Of a stretch of DNA of 64,000 nt, positions 26,694-35,893 are shown piece after piece. The translations under genes were made by a program, and so were the position numbers. The DNA is from Pectobacterium atrosepticum (lineage in GTDB: Bacteria; Pseudomonadota; Gammaproteobacteria; Enterobacterales; Enterobacteriaceae). Below the pieces are notes generated by a model. The model was given only the letters and a program-made list of their open reading frames with translations, was not told the DNA's origin and made no database searches. The stretch spans positions 434,001 through 498,000 of the forward strand of contig CP036163.1 of the NCBI GenBank assembly GCA_019056595.1, written 5' to 3'. Within the stretch, counting starts at the first letter, position 1, and the number at the start of each line of letters is the position of its first letter.

Positions 26694-29152
26694 AACGACT
26701 AACGCCTAAACAGCTTTCCACCCGACTTCACGGCCAGCTACAGGCGGTCGCGCAAGGTGTTGAACAGGCCATCGGCTGGGTTGAAACCACACGTCAGAAC
26801 GCCCCGCGTCTGGATATTGAAGCCGACCGTCTGATCGTTAAACTGCGCCGCAACCACAATAAAGCGCAGCACTTGTCCGATGTAGCGCAGAAAGAGATTG
26901 CTATCGGTTTTTTTGGCCTGTCTCAGGCTGGGAAAAGCTATCTTATCTCGTCGCTGGCTGGGGGAGAAAACGGTAAGTTGGAAACCTCATTTGAGGGGCA
27001 ACAGCTGGATTTTGTCGATCACATTAACCCATCTGACCGAGCCACCGCGCTCGTTACGCGCTTTAGCCGACAGTCGGGCGTGAAGAACAAATCGTTTCCC
27101 GTTCAGTTGCAGCTCCTCAGCGAGCTGGATATCGGCAAGATCATGGCTAACGCTTTTTTGAACGATCTCAACCAAGAGACAACGTTTGAAGAGCTGGATG
27201 AACGCCATATCGCCGAGCACATTAAAACGCTGTTGATGCACCGCCAGCCAGAACCCGTTGAAGGGATGAGTCGCGATGAAGTGGTCGAACTCTGGGACTA
27301 CCTCGTGCGCCACGATGTTAAACGGCAAAAACAGCTCGAAGCGCACTTCTGGCCAGTTGCGGTTGAATTAGCACCTTATCTCACCGTAGATGACCGCGCC
27401 CAGCTTTTCTCCGTACTGTGGGGAGAGTTGAATTCGCTGACCTCCGCGTATCGCCATTTCAACCACACGCTGCAACACTTGTCTGGTGCAAGTAAGTTAT
27501 TAGCACCGTTACGGACACTGGTGGATGATGAGTTAAATCCCGCAGACGGTCTGGTCGACGGTTCCGCGTTGGAGCGATTGCACAGTACCGACGATCCCAG
27601 CGTGCTGGTACGCCCGGTTCAAAACGGCCGCGCGGGGAAAACAGCAGAACTCTCGCTGGCGGAGTTAACGATGCTGACGGCGGAGTTGCTTATCCCGCTA
27701 CAATCGCCTCCTAAAGAAGCGCTATTCGAGCAGGTCGATGTGCTGGATTTCCCCGGTTTTGGTGAGGTTCGCGAAACGCGGGCTGCGCCACCAGCAAAAG
27801 GTCAAAACACGCTGTATCCGCTGGCGCACACGCTATTACGTGCGAAACGCGCCTATCTGCTGGAACGCTATACCGATAATCAGGAAATGAACGTTCTGAT
27901 GGTATGCAGCGCCGCTGGCGATCGTGCTGACGTTAAAGTGGTCGGCAAAGCGCTGGATCACTGGGTCAAACAGACTCAGGGTGAAAACGCACAGGTTCGT
28001 AGCCACCGTAAACCGGGGCTGATTTGGGCGGTTACCCGTCACGATCGCCGTATTACACACGGGCAAAACTACGATGCCGCGGTACAGCGCTATGTCGGTA
28101 ATCCCGGCGACGCTTGGGGAACGATGCTAGCCATGGATAAACGTGGTGTAACACGGATGGCAACCTGGCTGGGGACTGAAGTTCACCGAGAAGTAAAACT
28201 GGGGCGCATCAGCGAACAGCTGAACGAGATCCAACGTGAACTCAGCGATAACCTGTTAGGTAACTGGTATCTGCCTGTTGATGTTGACGATCCAGCGGAA
28301 AAACAGCGCATCGCAGAAACCTTGCTTAAATCGCTCCAGACCCGCACTGGCGTGCACGGCGAACTGCTGGAACGGCTTCTGCCCTCGCGTGATGAGCTAC
28401 GCCGTCTTTATCTGCAACAGAAAGGGGCAAGCTACGGCGGTTTCCACACCGATGCGGAAGACCTCTCTGCCCCCTTAGCCAATAGCGATCCGTTTGGCGT
28501 TGGGATCGAAATCGATCTGTTCGCCGATGAACCGATCGCTATCGATCAACCTGTAATGCCCATTCTGACGATCGATCATGGCTATGAGGCGGACTATGCG
28601 CACGGCGTTTATCGTTACTGGATTAACTACCTGCGCGGCTTGCCGGAAAATGCTCCGCTTCTCGATCTGCTGAACGTGCCGAAATCAACGATCGAAATGC
28701 TGGTCGAAGAATTGATTACTGGCAGCATCCGTTTACGTATCGAAGAAGCGCTGGTCGACATGTTGGTCGATGGTGAACAATTGGGCATCAACCGCGAGAA
28801 TAAAGCCGACCGTCAGGTTTCACGCGTGCTGACCATTCTCGGCGATTTTGTCGCCTGGCTCGGCTTCCAGCAGCTTGATGAATCTCTGCGCCCTGCCAGC
28901 CGCATCAATCGCGGCCATAAGATTTTCGCCAAGCCGGAAAAACAGTCGGTCAGCTTTGGGGCCTCACAACGCTTAACCAAACTCTCGCTCACGCCTACCA
29001 ACAATACGGCGTTTTATATCTATGACTGGCTGGTTGGCCTGAATGAGATGATTATCCAGAACGCGGGCTACTCCGCTGCGAGAGAAGTCAGCGCTGAACA
29101 ACGCGAGCAACTTGGCACAATTCTGGCGCTGATTAAACCCGCTGAGAAATAA
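26690..29152 (+). CDS. srfC: SrfC, P-loop putative virulence factor
   Basis: 820 residues. A Walker A motif GFFGLSQAGKSYL sits at about 73-85 and a DxxG-type motif, VDVLDFPGFGEVRE, at about 349-362, giving a dynamin- or GTPase-like P-loop organisation. Between and after are helical regions (LQTRTGVHGELLERLLPSR). Cytoplasmic by sequence. Its start overlaps the srfB stop (ATGA), so production is coupled. A strong terminator 26 bp downstream closes the operon. Role with SrfA and SrfB is unproven. Confidence 0.9.
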   Translation: MKRLTPKQLSTRLHGQLQAVAQGVEQAIGWVETTRQNAPRLDIEADRLIVKLRRNHNKAQHLSDVAQKEIAIGFFGLSQAGKSYLISSLAGGENGKLETSFEGQQLDFVDHINPSDRATALVTRFSRQSGVKNKSFPVQLQLLSELDIGKIMANAFLNDLNQETTFEELDERHIAEHIKTLLMHRQPEPVEGMSRDEVVELWDYLVRHDVKRQKQLEAHFWPVAVELAPYLTVDDRAQLFSVLWGELNSLTSAYRHFNHTLQHLSGASKLLAPLRTLVDDELNPADGLVDGSALERLHSTDDPSVLVRPVQNGRAGKTAELSLAELTMLTAELLIPLQSPPKEALFEQVDVLDFPGFGEVRETRAAPPAKGQNTLYPLAHTLLRAKRAYLLERYTDNQEMNVLMVCSAAGDRADVKVVGKALDHWVKQTQGENAQVRSHRKPGLIWAVTRHDRRITHGQNYDAAVQRYVGNPGDAWGTMLAMDKRGVTRMATWLGTEVHREVKLGRISEQLNEIQRELSDNLLGNWYLPVDVDDPAEKQRIAETLLKSLQTRTGVHGELLERLLPSRDELRRLYLQQKGASYGGFHTDAEDLSAPLANSDPFGVGIEIDLFADEPIAIDQPVMPILTIDHGYEADYAHGVYRYWINYLRGLPENAPLLDLLNVPKSTIEMLVEELITGSIRLRIEEALVDMLVDGEQLGINRENKADRQVSRVLTILGDFVAWLGFQQLDESLRPASRINRGHKIFAKPEKQSVSFGASQRLTKLSLTPTNNTAFYIYDWLVGLNEMIIQNAGYSAAREVSAEQREQLGTILALIKPAEK

Positions 29153-29178
29153 CGTTCAGTCTGCCGCTGTCGATGTAA

Positions 29179-29229
29179 GAAACATGACGTGACATTGTCA
29201 CTAAAACTCACGTCATGTTTCCTTTTTTC
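29179..29229 (+). terminator. Rho-independent terminator of srfABC
   Basis: A perfect 14-bp stem (GAAACATGACGTGA / TCACGTCATGTTTC) with a 15-base loop followed by CTTTTTTC. Confidence 0.92.
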
Positions 29230-29286
29230 TGCAACATTCCCTCTCCTAATGTGTTTATCTTCTGTTGTTACTCCTCAAAATCTTAT

Positions 29287-29314
29287 TTGACGAATCGTGG
29301 ATTCAATCTATACC
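29287..29314 (+). promoter_or_regulatory. Possible sigma-70 promoter of the lipid-modification operon
   Basis: TTGACG, a 16-base spacer and TATACC, about 95 bp before the first start codon. Plausible -35/-10 pair, but an ECF-sigma promoter cannot be excluded. Confidence 0.4.
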
Positions 29315-29409
29315 TAAGTATATGACTTTCAATTAATAAGCGTTGAGTTCCTCTATCTCTGCTAGCCATTTCCACCGCGTGGGAATGGGTGACCTTAACA
29401 GGAGTGGTT

Positions 29410-29889
29410 ATGACGATAGAAAAAGCGCGCGAGGAAGGCGATCTCTCGCTAGAAAATGGCGAGTACGAACCTATTTTGCTGAAAATAAGGGAATTCTATC
29501 AACAACTGACAACCGAGGGGTTAGCGAAGCTGGGTGAAATTTATCATCAAGATATTCATTTTATCGATCCCGTATCTAGCCATCATGGGTTGAGTGCTTT
29601 ACATCGTAACTTTTCCCATTCACTCGAAAATTTGAGTTATTGTCGGTTCGATATCTCCGATATTCATACCTTTCGCGGCGGTGCGACGATGTTCTGGACG
29701 ATGCATTATGCGCATCCGTCCTTAAAGCGTAATGCGCCGCTGATGCTCGCAGGCTGTAGCCATCTGCTCTTTGCCGACAATAAAGTTATCTACCACCGTG
29801 ATTATTACGACATGGGTGCGATGCTTTATCAGCATGTTCCCTTGCTCGGCTCGTTAATCAACTATCTGAAGTCGAGACTTAAAACATGA
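29410..29889 (+). CDS. NTF2-like (SnoaL) protein, first gene of lipid operon
   Basis: 159 residues from the ATG at 29410, which follows AGGAGTGG; an upstream GTG at 29389 is less likely. SnoaL/NTF2 features: a first helix ILLKIREFYQQLTTEGLAKLG, then EIYHQDIHFIDPVSSHHG, TMFWTMHYAHP and an end DYYDMGAMLYQHVPLLGSLI. Small ligand-binding alpha+beta barrel. It overlaps the SDR gene by ATGA and is the head of a five-gene operon (SDR, FAD oxidase, DUF1365, CFA-like). In other Proteobacteria the same set occurs beside stress-responsive ECF sigma/anti-sigma genes; none is present here. Confidence 0.8.
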   Translation: MTIEKAREEGDLSLENGEYEPILLKIREFYQQLTTEGLAKLGEIYHQDIHFIDPVSSHHGLSALHRNFSHSLENLSYCRFDISDIHTFRGGATMFWTMHYAHPSLKRNAPLMLAGCSHLLFADNKVIYHRDYYDMGAMLYQHVPLLGSLINYLKSRLKT

Positions 29890-30602
29890 AGCGCGTGTTG
29901 ATTACCGGCGCCAGTTCTGGAATCGGTCAACAGCTGGCGCTGGATTATGCCAGAGACGGCTGGGACGTCCTCGCCTGCGGGCGCGATGAGCAACGGCTTC
30001 ACGCATTGACTGCCACCTCCCCAGCCATTCGCACTGTGGCATTTGACATGACGAATTTAGATGACACGCGTCAGGCGTTGGAGGGCGTAACAGCCGATTT
30101 GGTGATTCTCAGCGCGGGAACCTGTGAATATCTGGATAACGGCGTCGTTGAGGCAGAAAAAATAAGCCGGGTGCTGACAACCAACGTAATTGGCCCGGTA
30201 AATTGCCTGTCGGTGCTATTGCCACAGCTTGCCAGCCATAGTCATCTGGCGCTGGTTGGTTCGACCGCTAGCCTCGTTCCTCTGCCACGTGCGGAAGCCT
30301 ATGGTGCCTCAAAGGCGGCGCTGGCCTATTTCGCCCGCAGCTTGTCGCTGGATTTACAGGCGCGCAATATCACCGTGTCGCTGATCCTGCCCGGTTTTGT
30401 GGAGACCCCACTGACCGCGCGTAATGATTTCCCTATGCCGATGTTGATTTCCGTGTCCCACGCTTCTGATGCTATTCGGCATGGGCTAGCAAAGAAGAAA
30501 CGCGAAATCGCCTTCCCTCTACGCTTTGCGCTATTGCTCAAATTGATTTCTGTGCTCCCACAGTCATGGCAACGTCTACTCGGAAGCCGCTTAGTAAGGT
30601 AA
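29886..30602 (+). CDS. Short-chain dehydrogenase/reductase
   Basis: 238 residues with the classical SDR pattern: nucleotide-binding GASSGIG (residues 7-13), FDMTN, LSAGTCEYL in place of NNAG, catalytic Ser in LVGSTASL, YGASKAAL as the Tyr-Lys pair at about 139-143, and LPGFVETPLT. The C-terminus has a hydrophobic, basic stretch (FALLLKLISVLP), possibly for membrane association. It overlaps both neighbours tightly (ATGA upstream; five bases to the next ATG). Likely acts on a lipid carbonyl; substrate unknown. Confidence 0.9.
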   Translation: MKRVLITGASSGIGQQLALDYARDGWDVLACGRDEQRLHALTATSPAIRTVAFDMTNLDDTRQALEGVTADLVILSAGTCEYLDNGVVEAEKISRVLTTNVIGPVNCLSVLLPQLASHSHLALVGSTASLVPLPRAEAYGASKAALAYFARSLSLDLQARNITVSLILPGFVETPLTARNDFPMPMLISVSHASDAIRHGLAKKKREIAFPLRFALLLKLISVLPQSWQRLLGSRLVR

Positions 30603-30607
30603 AAAAT

Positions 30608-31876
30608 ATGAAGATTGCCATTATTGGTAGCGGTATTTCTGGCTTAACCTGCGCACTCAGGTTGTCCGATCGCTTTCAGGTGTCGGTATTTGAAGCGAAC
30701 GATTATCTGGGCGGGCACACGGCAACGGTCGATGTGGTTCAGGATGGTACGCCCTACGCCATCGATACGGGCTTTATTGTCTATAACGAGCGGACCTATC
30801 CAAACTTCATTGCTCTGCTGGATGAACTGGGGCTAACTGGCCAGCCTACCGAAATGAGTTTCTCGGTCAGTAATCCGGTTTCCGGGCTGGAATATAACGG
30901 GCATACCTTAAACACGCTGTTTGCCCAGCGTAGCAACCTGTTCCGCCCCACTTTCTATCGCTTCGTTGCGGAAATCGTGCGTTTTAACCGCGTGTGTAAG
31001 CGGTATTTGACTGACGACAATTATCAGGGGCTGACGCTAAGCCATTTATTGCAGCAGGAAAAATTCTCGCCGTTCTTTGCTCAGCACTATCTTTTGCCCA
31101 TGGGCGCAGCAATCTGGTCGTCGTCGCTTGAAGATATGCGACTTTTCCCGCTGTCGCTTTTCCTGACCTTCTTCAACCATCATGGGCTGTTGGATTTGGT
31201 CAATCGTCCGCAGTGGATGGTGGTGCCCGGCGGTTCACGAGAATATGTGCGGCGCATTGCCGAGCGTGTCCGCGATCGGGCGACGATCCACCTTCAGACG
31301 CCTGTCAGCCAGGTAATTCGTGATGACGCTGGCGTTACGGTGCATACCGCCGAACAGGCGCATCGGTTCGATCAGATTATTTTTGCCTGCCATTCCGATC
31401 AGGCGCTGGCGCTGCTGGAAACGAGTACACTCGATGAGCAACATATTCTCGGTGGCATACATTATCAGCCTAACCACGTGATTTTACATACCGATACCCG
31501 ACTTTTACCCCATAGCCGACGGGCATGGGCGAGTTGGAATTATCGACTGCCGGTCGATCAGGCGCTTAGCCGTTCGCGCGCGTCCGTCACCTATAACATG
31601 AATATCCTGCAAGGTATTCGTTCATCCACCACCTTCTGTGTTTCGTTGAACCCTCAGCAAGATATCGACCCGAGTAAAATATTGCATCGCGCGATTTATC
31701 ATCACCCCGTATTTACGCAACAGACAACAGAGTATCAACAGCAGCGCGAACGCATTAATGGGCACAATCGTAGCTGGTTTTGTGGGGCCTACTGGTATAA
31801 CGGTTTTCATGAGGACGGTGTAAAAAGCGCGCTGGACGTCGTCAGCCACATCGAACAAGGTGTGCAACATGAATAG
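30608..31876 (+). CDS. FAD-dependent amine oxidase-like oxidoreductase
   Basis: 422 residues from MKIAIIGSGISGLTCAL at 30608; the earlier ATG at 30566 lies inside the SDR gene. The FAD dinucleotide motif (GSGISGL), FEANDYLGGHTATV, DTGFIVYNERTYPNF and a C-terminal HNRSWFCGAYWYNGFHEDGV match NAD(P)/FAD amine-oxidase-family proteins linked to CFA-type methyltransferases. In furan fatty acid pathways such flavoproteins oxidise methylated acyl chains; whether this one does is inference. Its stop overlaps the DUF1365 start by eight bases. Confidence 0.88.
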   Translation: MKIAIIGSGISGLTCALRLSDRFQVSVFEANDYLGGHTATVDVVQDGTPYAIDTGFIVYNERTYPNFIALLDELGLTGQPTEMSFSVSNPVSGLEYNGHTLNTLFAQRSNLFRPTFYRFVAEIVRFNRVCKRYLTDDNYQGLTLSHLLQQEKFSPFFAQHYLLPMGAAIWSSSLEDMRLFPLSLFLTFFNHHGLLDLVNRPQWMVVPGGSREYVRRIAERVRDRATIHLQTPVSQVIRDDAGVTVHTAEQAHRFDQIIFACHSDQALALLETSTLDEQHILGGIHYQPNHVILHTDTRLLPHSRRAWASWNYRLPVDQALSRSRASVTYNMNILQGIRSSTTFCVSLNPQQDIDPSKILHRAIYHHPVFTQQTTEYQQQRERINGHNRSWFCGAYWYNGFHEDGVKSALDVVSHIEQGVQHE

Positions 31877-32594
31877 CGCACTGTATGTGGGCAAGGTTCG
31901 TCATCGGCGCTTCACTCCCGTCACGCATCGTTTTGACTATGCATTATTCATGGCATTAATCGATTTAGATGAAATCCCCGCCTTGCCGCACGTTGGCATT
32001 GCGTTGGAACGTTTTGCTCCTGCGTCATTCTATCGCGGTGATTACCTAGGTGGCGGCGATATCAAAACCAAAGCACAGGATCGGATTGCGGAACTGACCG
32101 GGGAACGCCTCACGGGGAAGGTCTTGCTGCTGTGCCAGCTACGCTATCTGGGCTGCTATTTCAACCCGGTCAATTTCTATTATTTGTACGATGAACATAA
32201 CCAGCTACGCTGGTTATTGGCAGAAGTGCGCAATACGCCCTGGAACGAACGCCATACTTATGCTGTCGTCCCCGATGGGTCTACGCCCATTTCCAAGGCG
32301 TTTCACGTGTCTCCTTTTAACCCGATGGATATGGTTTACCACTGGCGACTCACGCCGCCCGTCGAGCGTTTGCGGATCCACATAGAGAACCACAGACAGG
32401 GACGCGAATTTGATGCGACGCTGTTGTTGCACCGTCAGCCGCTCACTCGCGCGGCGCTGCGCAAACAGCTTTGGTCACTGCCGTTAATGACGATAAAGAT
32501 CGCCTGCACCATATATTGGCAGGCTTTGAAACTGTGGATTAAACGCTCACCCGTTTATCCTCATCCGCAGTCTGGAAGGAAGGACAACCCATGA
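31869..32594 (+). CDS. DUF1365 family protein
   Basis: 241 residues from the ATG at 31869. Starts SALYVGKVRHRRFTPVTHRF, then YALFMALIDLDEI, LLCQLRYLGCYFNPVNFYYL, EVRNTPWNERHTYAV and FHVSPFNPMDMVYHW: the DUF1365 signature. DUF1365 proteins nearly always sit between a FAD amine oxidase and a CFA-type methyltransferase, as here, and are presumed to take part in fatty-acyl modification. No signal peptide; activity unknown. The next gene overlaps by ATGA. Confidence 0.92.
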   Translation: MNSALYVGKVRHRRFTPVTHRFDYALFMALIDLDEIPALPHVGIALERFAPASFYRGDYLGGGDIKTKAQDRIAELTGERLTGKVLLLCQLRYLGCYFNPVNFYYLYDEHNQLRWLLAEVRNTPWNERHTYAVVPDGSTPISKAFHVSPFNPMDMVYHWRLTPPVERLRIHIENHRQGREFDATLLLHRQPLTRAALRKQLWSLPLMTIKIACTIYWQALKLWIKRSPVYPHPQSGRKDNP

Positions 32595-33820
32595 GTTCGA
32601 CGGAAACACAGCTGGTACGTCAGCCAAACAATACCGCTCGCTATACACGAGATCGGAAAGTGGTATTTGCCTTACTTGGGCGAATAGACGGAGGAAGTTT
32701 GCGCCTCCGAGAACCTGAAGGTCATGAGATACTCTTCGGAGGCCAGCACGCGACATTGCAAGGCGAAATCACGATACATAATCCTCGCGTTTATCGCCGC
32801 ATATTGCTGGGTGGAAGCATCGCCGCCGGAGAGAGCTACATTGATGGCGACTGGAGCTCAACAAACCTCACGCTCGTCCTCCAGCTTTTGGCGCAGAATC
32901 AGGCGCTAATCGATACGCTTGAAGCGCGTTTCGGCTGGCTGACGGCGCCATTTCATCGGTTTATCCACTGGTGTCACCGTAATCGTCCGCAGCAGGCACA
33001 GAAAAACATCGCCGCCCATTACGATCTGGGCAACCATTTTTACCGCAGTTTTCTCGATAGCGAGATGCTCTACTCTAGCGCCTGGTATCAGCAATCCGAC
33101 ATGACACTCGAAGAGGCTCAGCGCGCTAAGCTGCGTCGCCTCTGCGAGCAATTGTCGCTGTGTGAAACCGATCATTTGCTGGAAATTGGCACCGGTTGGG
33201 GAGGACTGGCCGAACTGGCCGCCCGTGAATATGGCTGTCACGTCACCACGACCACGCTGTCACAGCAGCAATATGAATACGCGGTTGAGCGTATTCAGCA
33301 AGCTGGACTGAGTCATAAAGTGACGGTTCTGCTACAGGATTACCGCACATTGACCGGCCAGTATGACAAGCTGGTATCGGTCGAAATGATCGAAGCGGTC
33401 GGGAAAGCTTATTTGCCCACCTTCTTCAAACGCTGCCAGCAATTGTTGAAGCCACAGGGCCGAATGGTGCTTCAGGCTATCACCATCGCCGACCAACGCT
33501 ACCATCATTACTCTCGCAACGTGGATTTTATCCAACGCTATGTTTTTCCCGGCGGCTTCCTACCCTCGGTCACGGCGATGACCACCACCATGACGCGGCA
33601 TACCGACTTTATCACCCGTGACCTGTTCGATATCGGCCAGGACTATGCCCGCACCCTCAGCGAATGGCGGCAGCGTTTTCATCAGCAGTGGCATACCCTG
33701 AGTACTCAGGGTTTTGATGAATCTTTCCAACGCCTGTGGGTATTTTACCTTTGCTACTGCGAAGCAGGCTTTCGCGCACGCACCATCAGCACAGTACAGC
33801 TCACGGCAGAAAGACCATGA
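32591..33820 (+). CDS. Cyclopropane-fatty-acyl-phospholipid synthase family methyltransferase
   Basis: 409 residues. The SAM motif I is LLEIGTGWGGLAE (about 198-210); upstream are the CFA-family motifs HYDLGNHFYRSFLDSEMLYSSAWY and downstream EMIEAVGKAYLP and NVDFIQRYVFPGG. The N-terminal lipid-binding domain (about 1-125) is present. It transfers a methylene or methyl group from SAM to an unsaturated acyl chain at the membrane. It is encoded with DUF1365 and a FAD oxidase, not alone like housekeeping cfa, so it is probably a specialised lipid methyltransferase. Confidence 0.92.
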   Translation: MSSTETQLVRQPNNTARYTRDRKVVFALLGRIDGGSLRLREPEGHEILFGGQHATLQGEITIHNPRVYRRILLGGSIAAGESYIDGDWSSTNLTLVLQLLAQNQALIDTLEARFGWLTAPFHRFIHWCHRNRPQQAQKNIAAHYDLGNHFYRSFLDSEMLYSSAWYQQSDMTLEEAQRAKLRRLCEQLSLCETDHLLEIGTGWGGLAELAAREYGCHVTTTTLSQQQYEYAVERIQQAGLSHKVTVLLQDYRTLTGQYDKLVSVEMIEAVGKAYLPTFFKRCQQLLKPQGRMVLQAITIADQRYHHYSRNVDFIQRYVFPGGFLPSVTAMTTTMTRHTDFITRDLFDIGQDYARTLSEWRQRFHQQWHTLSTQGFDESFQRLWVFYLCYCEAGFRARTISTVQLTAERP

Positions 33821-33874
33821 GCCAAAAGCGGAACGCTTGACCCTTTACACTCAAATCCTAAGAGGCAAAAGACA

Positions 33875-34399
33875 ATGAAACTGAAGGCACTTATCCTGAC
33901 AGGCGTGTTCTTTTCCTGTTCTACCTTGGCGGCAAGCACCACGGTTACACTGAATGAAGCGCTGCCAACGGGCGCAGGTAGCAGTATCGGTGACGTCTCC
34001 ATTACGGAAACACCGTACGGCCTGCTTTTCACGCCGAACTTGAAAGGATTGGAAGCGGGTATTCACGGGTTTCACGTACATGAAAATGCCAGCTGTGAAC
34101 CAGCCGAGCAAGACGGTAAATCGGTTCCTGCGCTGGCAGCAGGCGGCCACTTCGATCCGAAAAAAACGGGTAAACACCTTGGACCTTATGACGATCAGGG
34201 ACACGTAGGTGATTTACCCGGACTGGTGGCTAATGCCGATGGTACGTCAACTTATCCGATTCTGGTTCCTCGGATAAAATCACTGTCTGAGGTAAAAAAT
34301 CACGCGTTGATGGTACATGTCGGCGGGGATAACTACGCGGATATGCCAGCAAAGCTGGGTGGTGGCGGTGCCCGCATGGCGTGTGGTGTGATTAAGTAA
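33875..34399 (+). CDS. sodC: Periplasmic Cu/Zn superoxide dismutase
   Basis: 174 residues with a Sec signal peptide (cleavage after STLAA, about 20). Metal ligands are visible in HGFHVHENASC, GGHFDPKKTGKH, HVGDLPG and MVHVGGDNYAD; the end GGGGARMACGVIK contains the second disulfide Cys and the active-site Arg. Bacterial SodC dismutes superoxide in the periplasm and protects against host oxidative burst. It starts 54 bp after the CFA-like gene on the same strand, so readthrough is possible, but it may have its own promoter. Confidence 0.95.
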   Translation: MKLKALILTGVFFSCSTLAASTTVTLNEALPTGAGSSIGDVSITETPYGLLFTPNLKGLEAGIHGFHVHENASCEPAEQDGKSVPALAAGGHFDPKKTGKHLGPYDDQGHVGDLPGLVANADGTSTYPILVPRIKSLSEVKNHALMVHVGGDNYADMPAKLGGGGARMACGVIK

Positions 34400-34410
34400 A
34401 GCGAGAAGAA

Positions 34411-34446
34411 AAAATAACGATGCCATATCGCGAAGGATATGGCATC
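34411..34446 (-). terminator. Terminator between sodC and the TogB-like gene
   Basis: GATGCCATATC / GATATGGCATC, an 11-bp perfect stem. The T-run (GTTATTTTTTC) is on the minus strand, so it primarily ends the TogB-like gene; it also lies 20 bp past sodC and may act for both. Confidence 0.8.
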
Positions 34447-34465
34447 GCACGTTAACAATCGTTGG

Positions 34466-35785
34466 TTATCGAATGGCGCGTTTTAATATACGGTTAGCGC
34501 CGCTGAGGAAATCATCGGCAACCTTATTCACTTCACCATTGCCGTAGTCCAGTTTTTGCAGGCTCGTCGTCCACAGTTGAACCAGTTCCTGATTTTCCAT
34601 AAACGGTGAAACAGCCACCTTCGATTCAGGCTGTGCTGCGGCTGCCCGATAGGCATTTGCTAATAGGTTACCGGGGTTGATCACGCCGATATCCTCCAGC
34701 AGTTTTTGCGCTTTCGGGTTGGCTGGCATCCCGTTTTGCAGCCCAAGCGCCTTCACGCCTTCTGGATTACTCAGCATGAAATTCATCAACATCGCCGCTT
34801 CTTTAGGGTGTTTGCTGTTCTTACTGATCGCAAACAGTGAGGACGGTTTGCTTGTAAGCCCCGAGTCTTTAGCGCCCGGCATCGTGATAAACGGCCCAGT
34901 TTCCAATACGGCATCTTTCGGCATATTGCTCGAATAGGTATAAATGGCAGAATCCCACAGATACATACCCGCTAATTCGCCGTTAATCCACGGACGGATT
35001 TCATAGACGTTGGTGCGCCCGAACGAGGAGAAATAGCGCTGATCGGGTATCACATGGGAGTCAACCAGTTTTTTATAAAAGCCGAAGAGTTCCCGCACCT
35101 GATCGCGGCTATAGGCGATGCTTTGCTTCTTCTCATCGATCATATCGATGCCATATTTCTGCGCCATATAGCTACGACCGAGCGTGAGAATATCCAGCAC
35201 ATCGCTTGCCCCTTGGGCTACGCCGAGCGGATAGTAGCTGTCACCCAGTTTTTGTTTAAACACCGGGCCAGCAGCAAACAGCTCATCCCAGGTTTTCGGA
35301 TAGGCAACGCCCGCATTGTCCCAGGTGGTTTTATTGTAAATCATACTGCGGGACGTCATCGAAATCGGGAGGCCTTGCAGTTTCCCTTTTACATCCGCCG
35401 TTTTCAGAGCGTTAGGCGGAAAATCCCCTAACCCCAAAATGTCTTTTTGCTTATTCAAATCATAAAAGCCGTCGCCATTGCGTGAAAACTGCGGCAACCA
35501 GTTCCAGTCAATACGCATAACATCAGGTTCTTGCCCCCCTGCAATCTGTGTTGACAGTCGGGAAAGATAACCATCCCAGCCAGCATATTCGGCTTTGACG
35601 GTGATCGTCGGGTTGGCTTTTTGAAACGCGTTAATTGCAGCCAGCGTGGCCTCATGTCGCTGATTACCGCCCCACCAAGAGATGCGGATTTCGGCAGCGT
35701 CAGCAGAGTGAGAAAATGCCGCACCCAAAGGGAGAGCAGCACAGAGCAGGAGTAGGTGAGATAATGTGTTCCGTGTTTTCGCCAT
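34466..35785 (-). CDS. ABC transporter substrate-binding protein, TogB-like
   Basis: 439 residues from MAKTRNTLSH (AAGGG upstream); the frame to 35878 is longer but lacks a ribosome site. Sec signal peptide ending SADA, then EIRISWWGGNQRHEATLAAI, ITVKAEYAGWDGYLSRLSTQIAGGQEPDVMRIDWNWLP-type sequence with RNGDGFYDL. Closely parallels TogB, the oligogalacturonide-binding protein of Dickeya and Pectobacterium (WWGGNxRHEAT, KAEYxGWDGxLSRL). No permease or ATPase genes are adjacent, so it is an orphan that probably uses a TogMNA-type transporter elsewhere. An oxidoreductase gene lies 108 bp upstream on the same strand. Confidence 0.85.
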   Translation of the reverse strand: MAKTRNTLSHLLLLCAALPLGAAFSHSADAAEIRISWWGGNQRHEATLAAINAFQKANPTITVKAEYAGWDGYLSRLSTQIAGGQEPDVMRIDWNWLPQFSRNGDGFYDLNKQKDILGLGDFPPNALKTADVKGKLQGLPISMTSRSMIYNKTTWDNAGVAYPKTWDELFAAGPVFKQKLGDSYYPLGVAQGASDVLDILTLGRSYMAQKYGIDMIDEKKQSIAYSRDQVRELFGFYKKLVDSHVIPDQRYFSSFGRTNVYEIRPWINGELAGMYLWDSAIYTYSSNMPKDAVLETGPFITMPGAKDSGLTSKPSSLFAISKNSKHPKEAAMLMNFMLSNPEGVKALGLQNGMPANPKAQKLLEDIGVINPGNLLANAYRAAAAQPESKVAVSPFMENQELVQLWTTSLQKLDYGNGEVNKVADDFLSGANRILKRAIR

Positions 35786-35893
35786 AATAGAACCCTTATA
35801 ATTGTATTCGGAGGTTTCCACCCGCTGCCCTTTTAGGGGCAGACAGGTACTACGGATGCGGAAGCTTTTTCTGCCCAATGGCAGAGACTCTGA

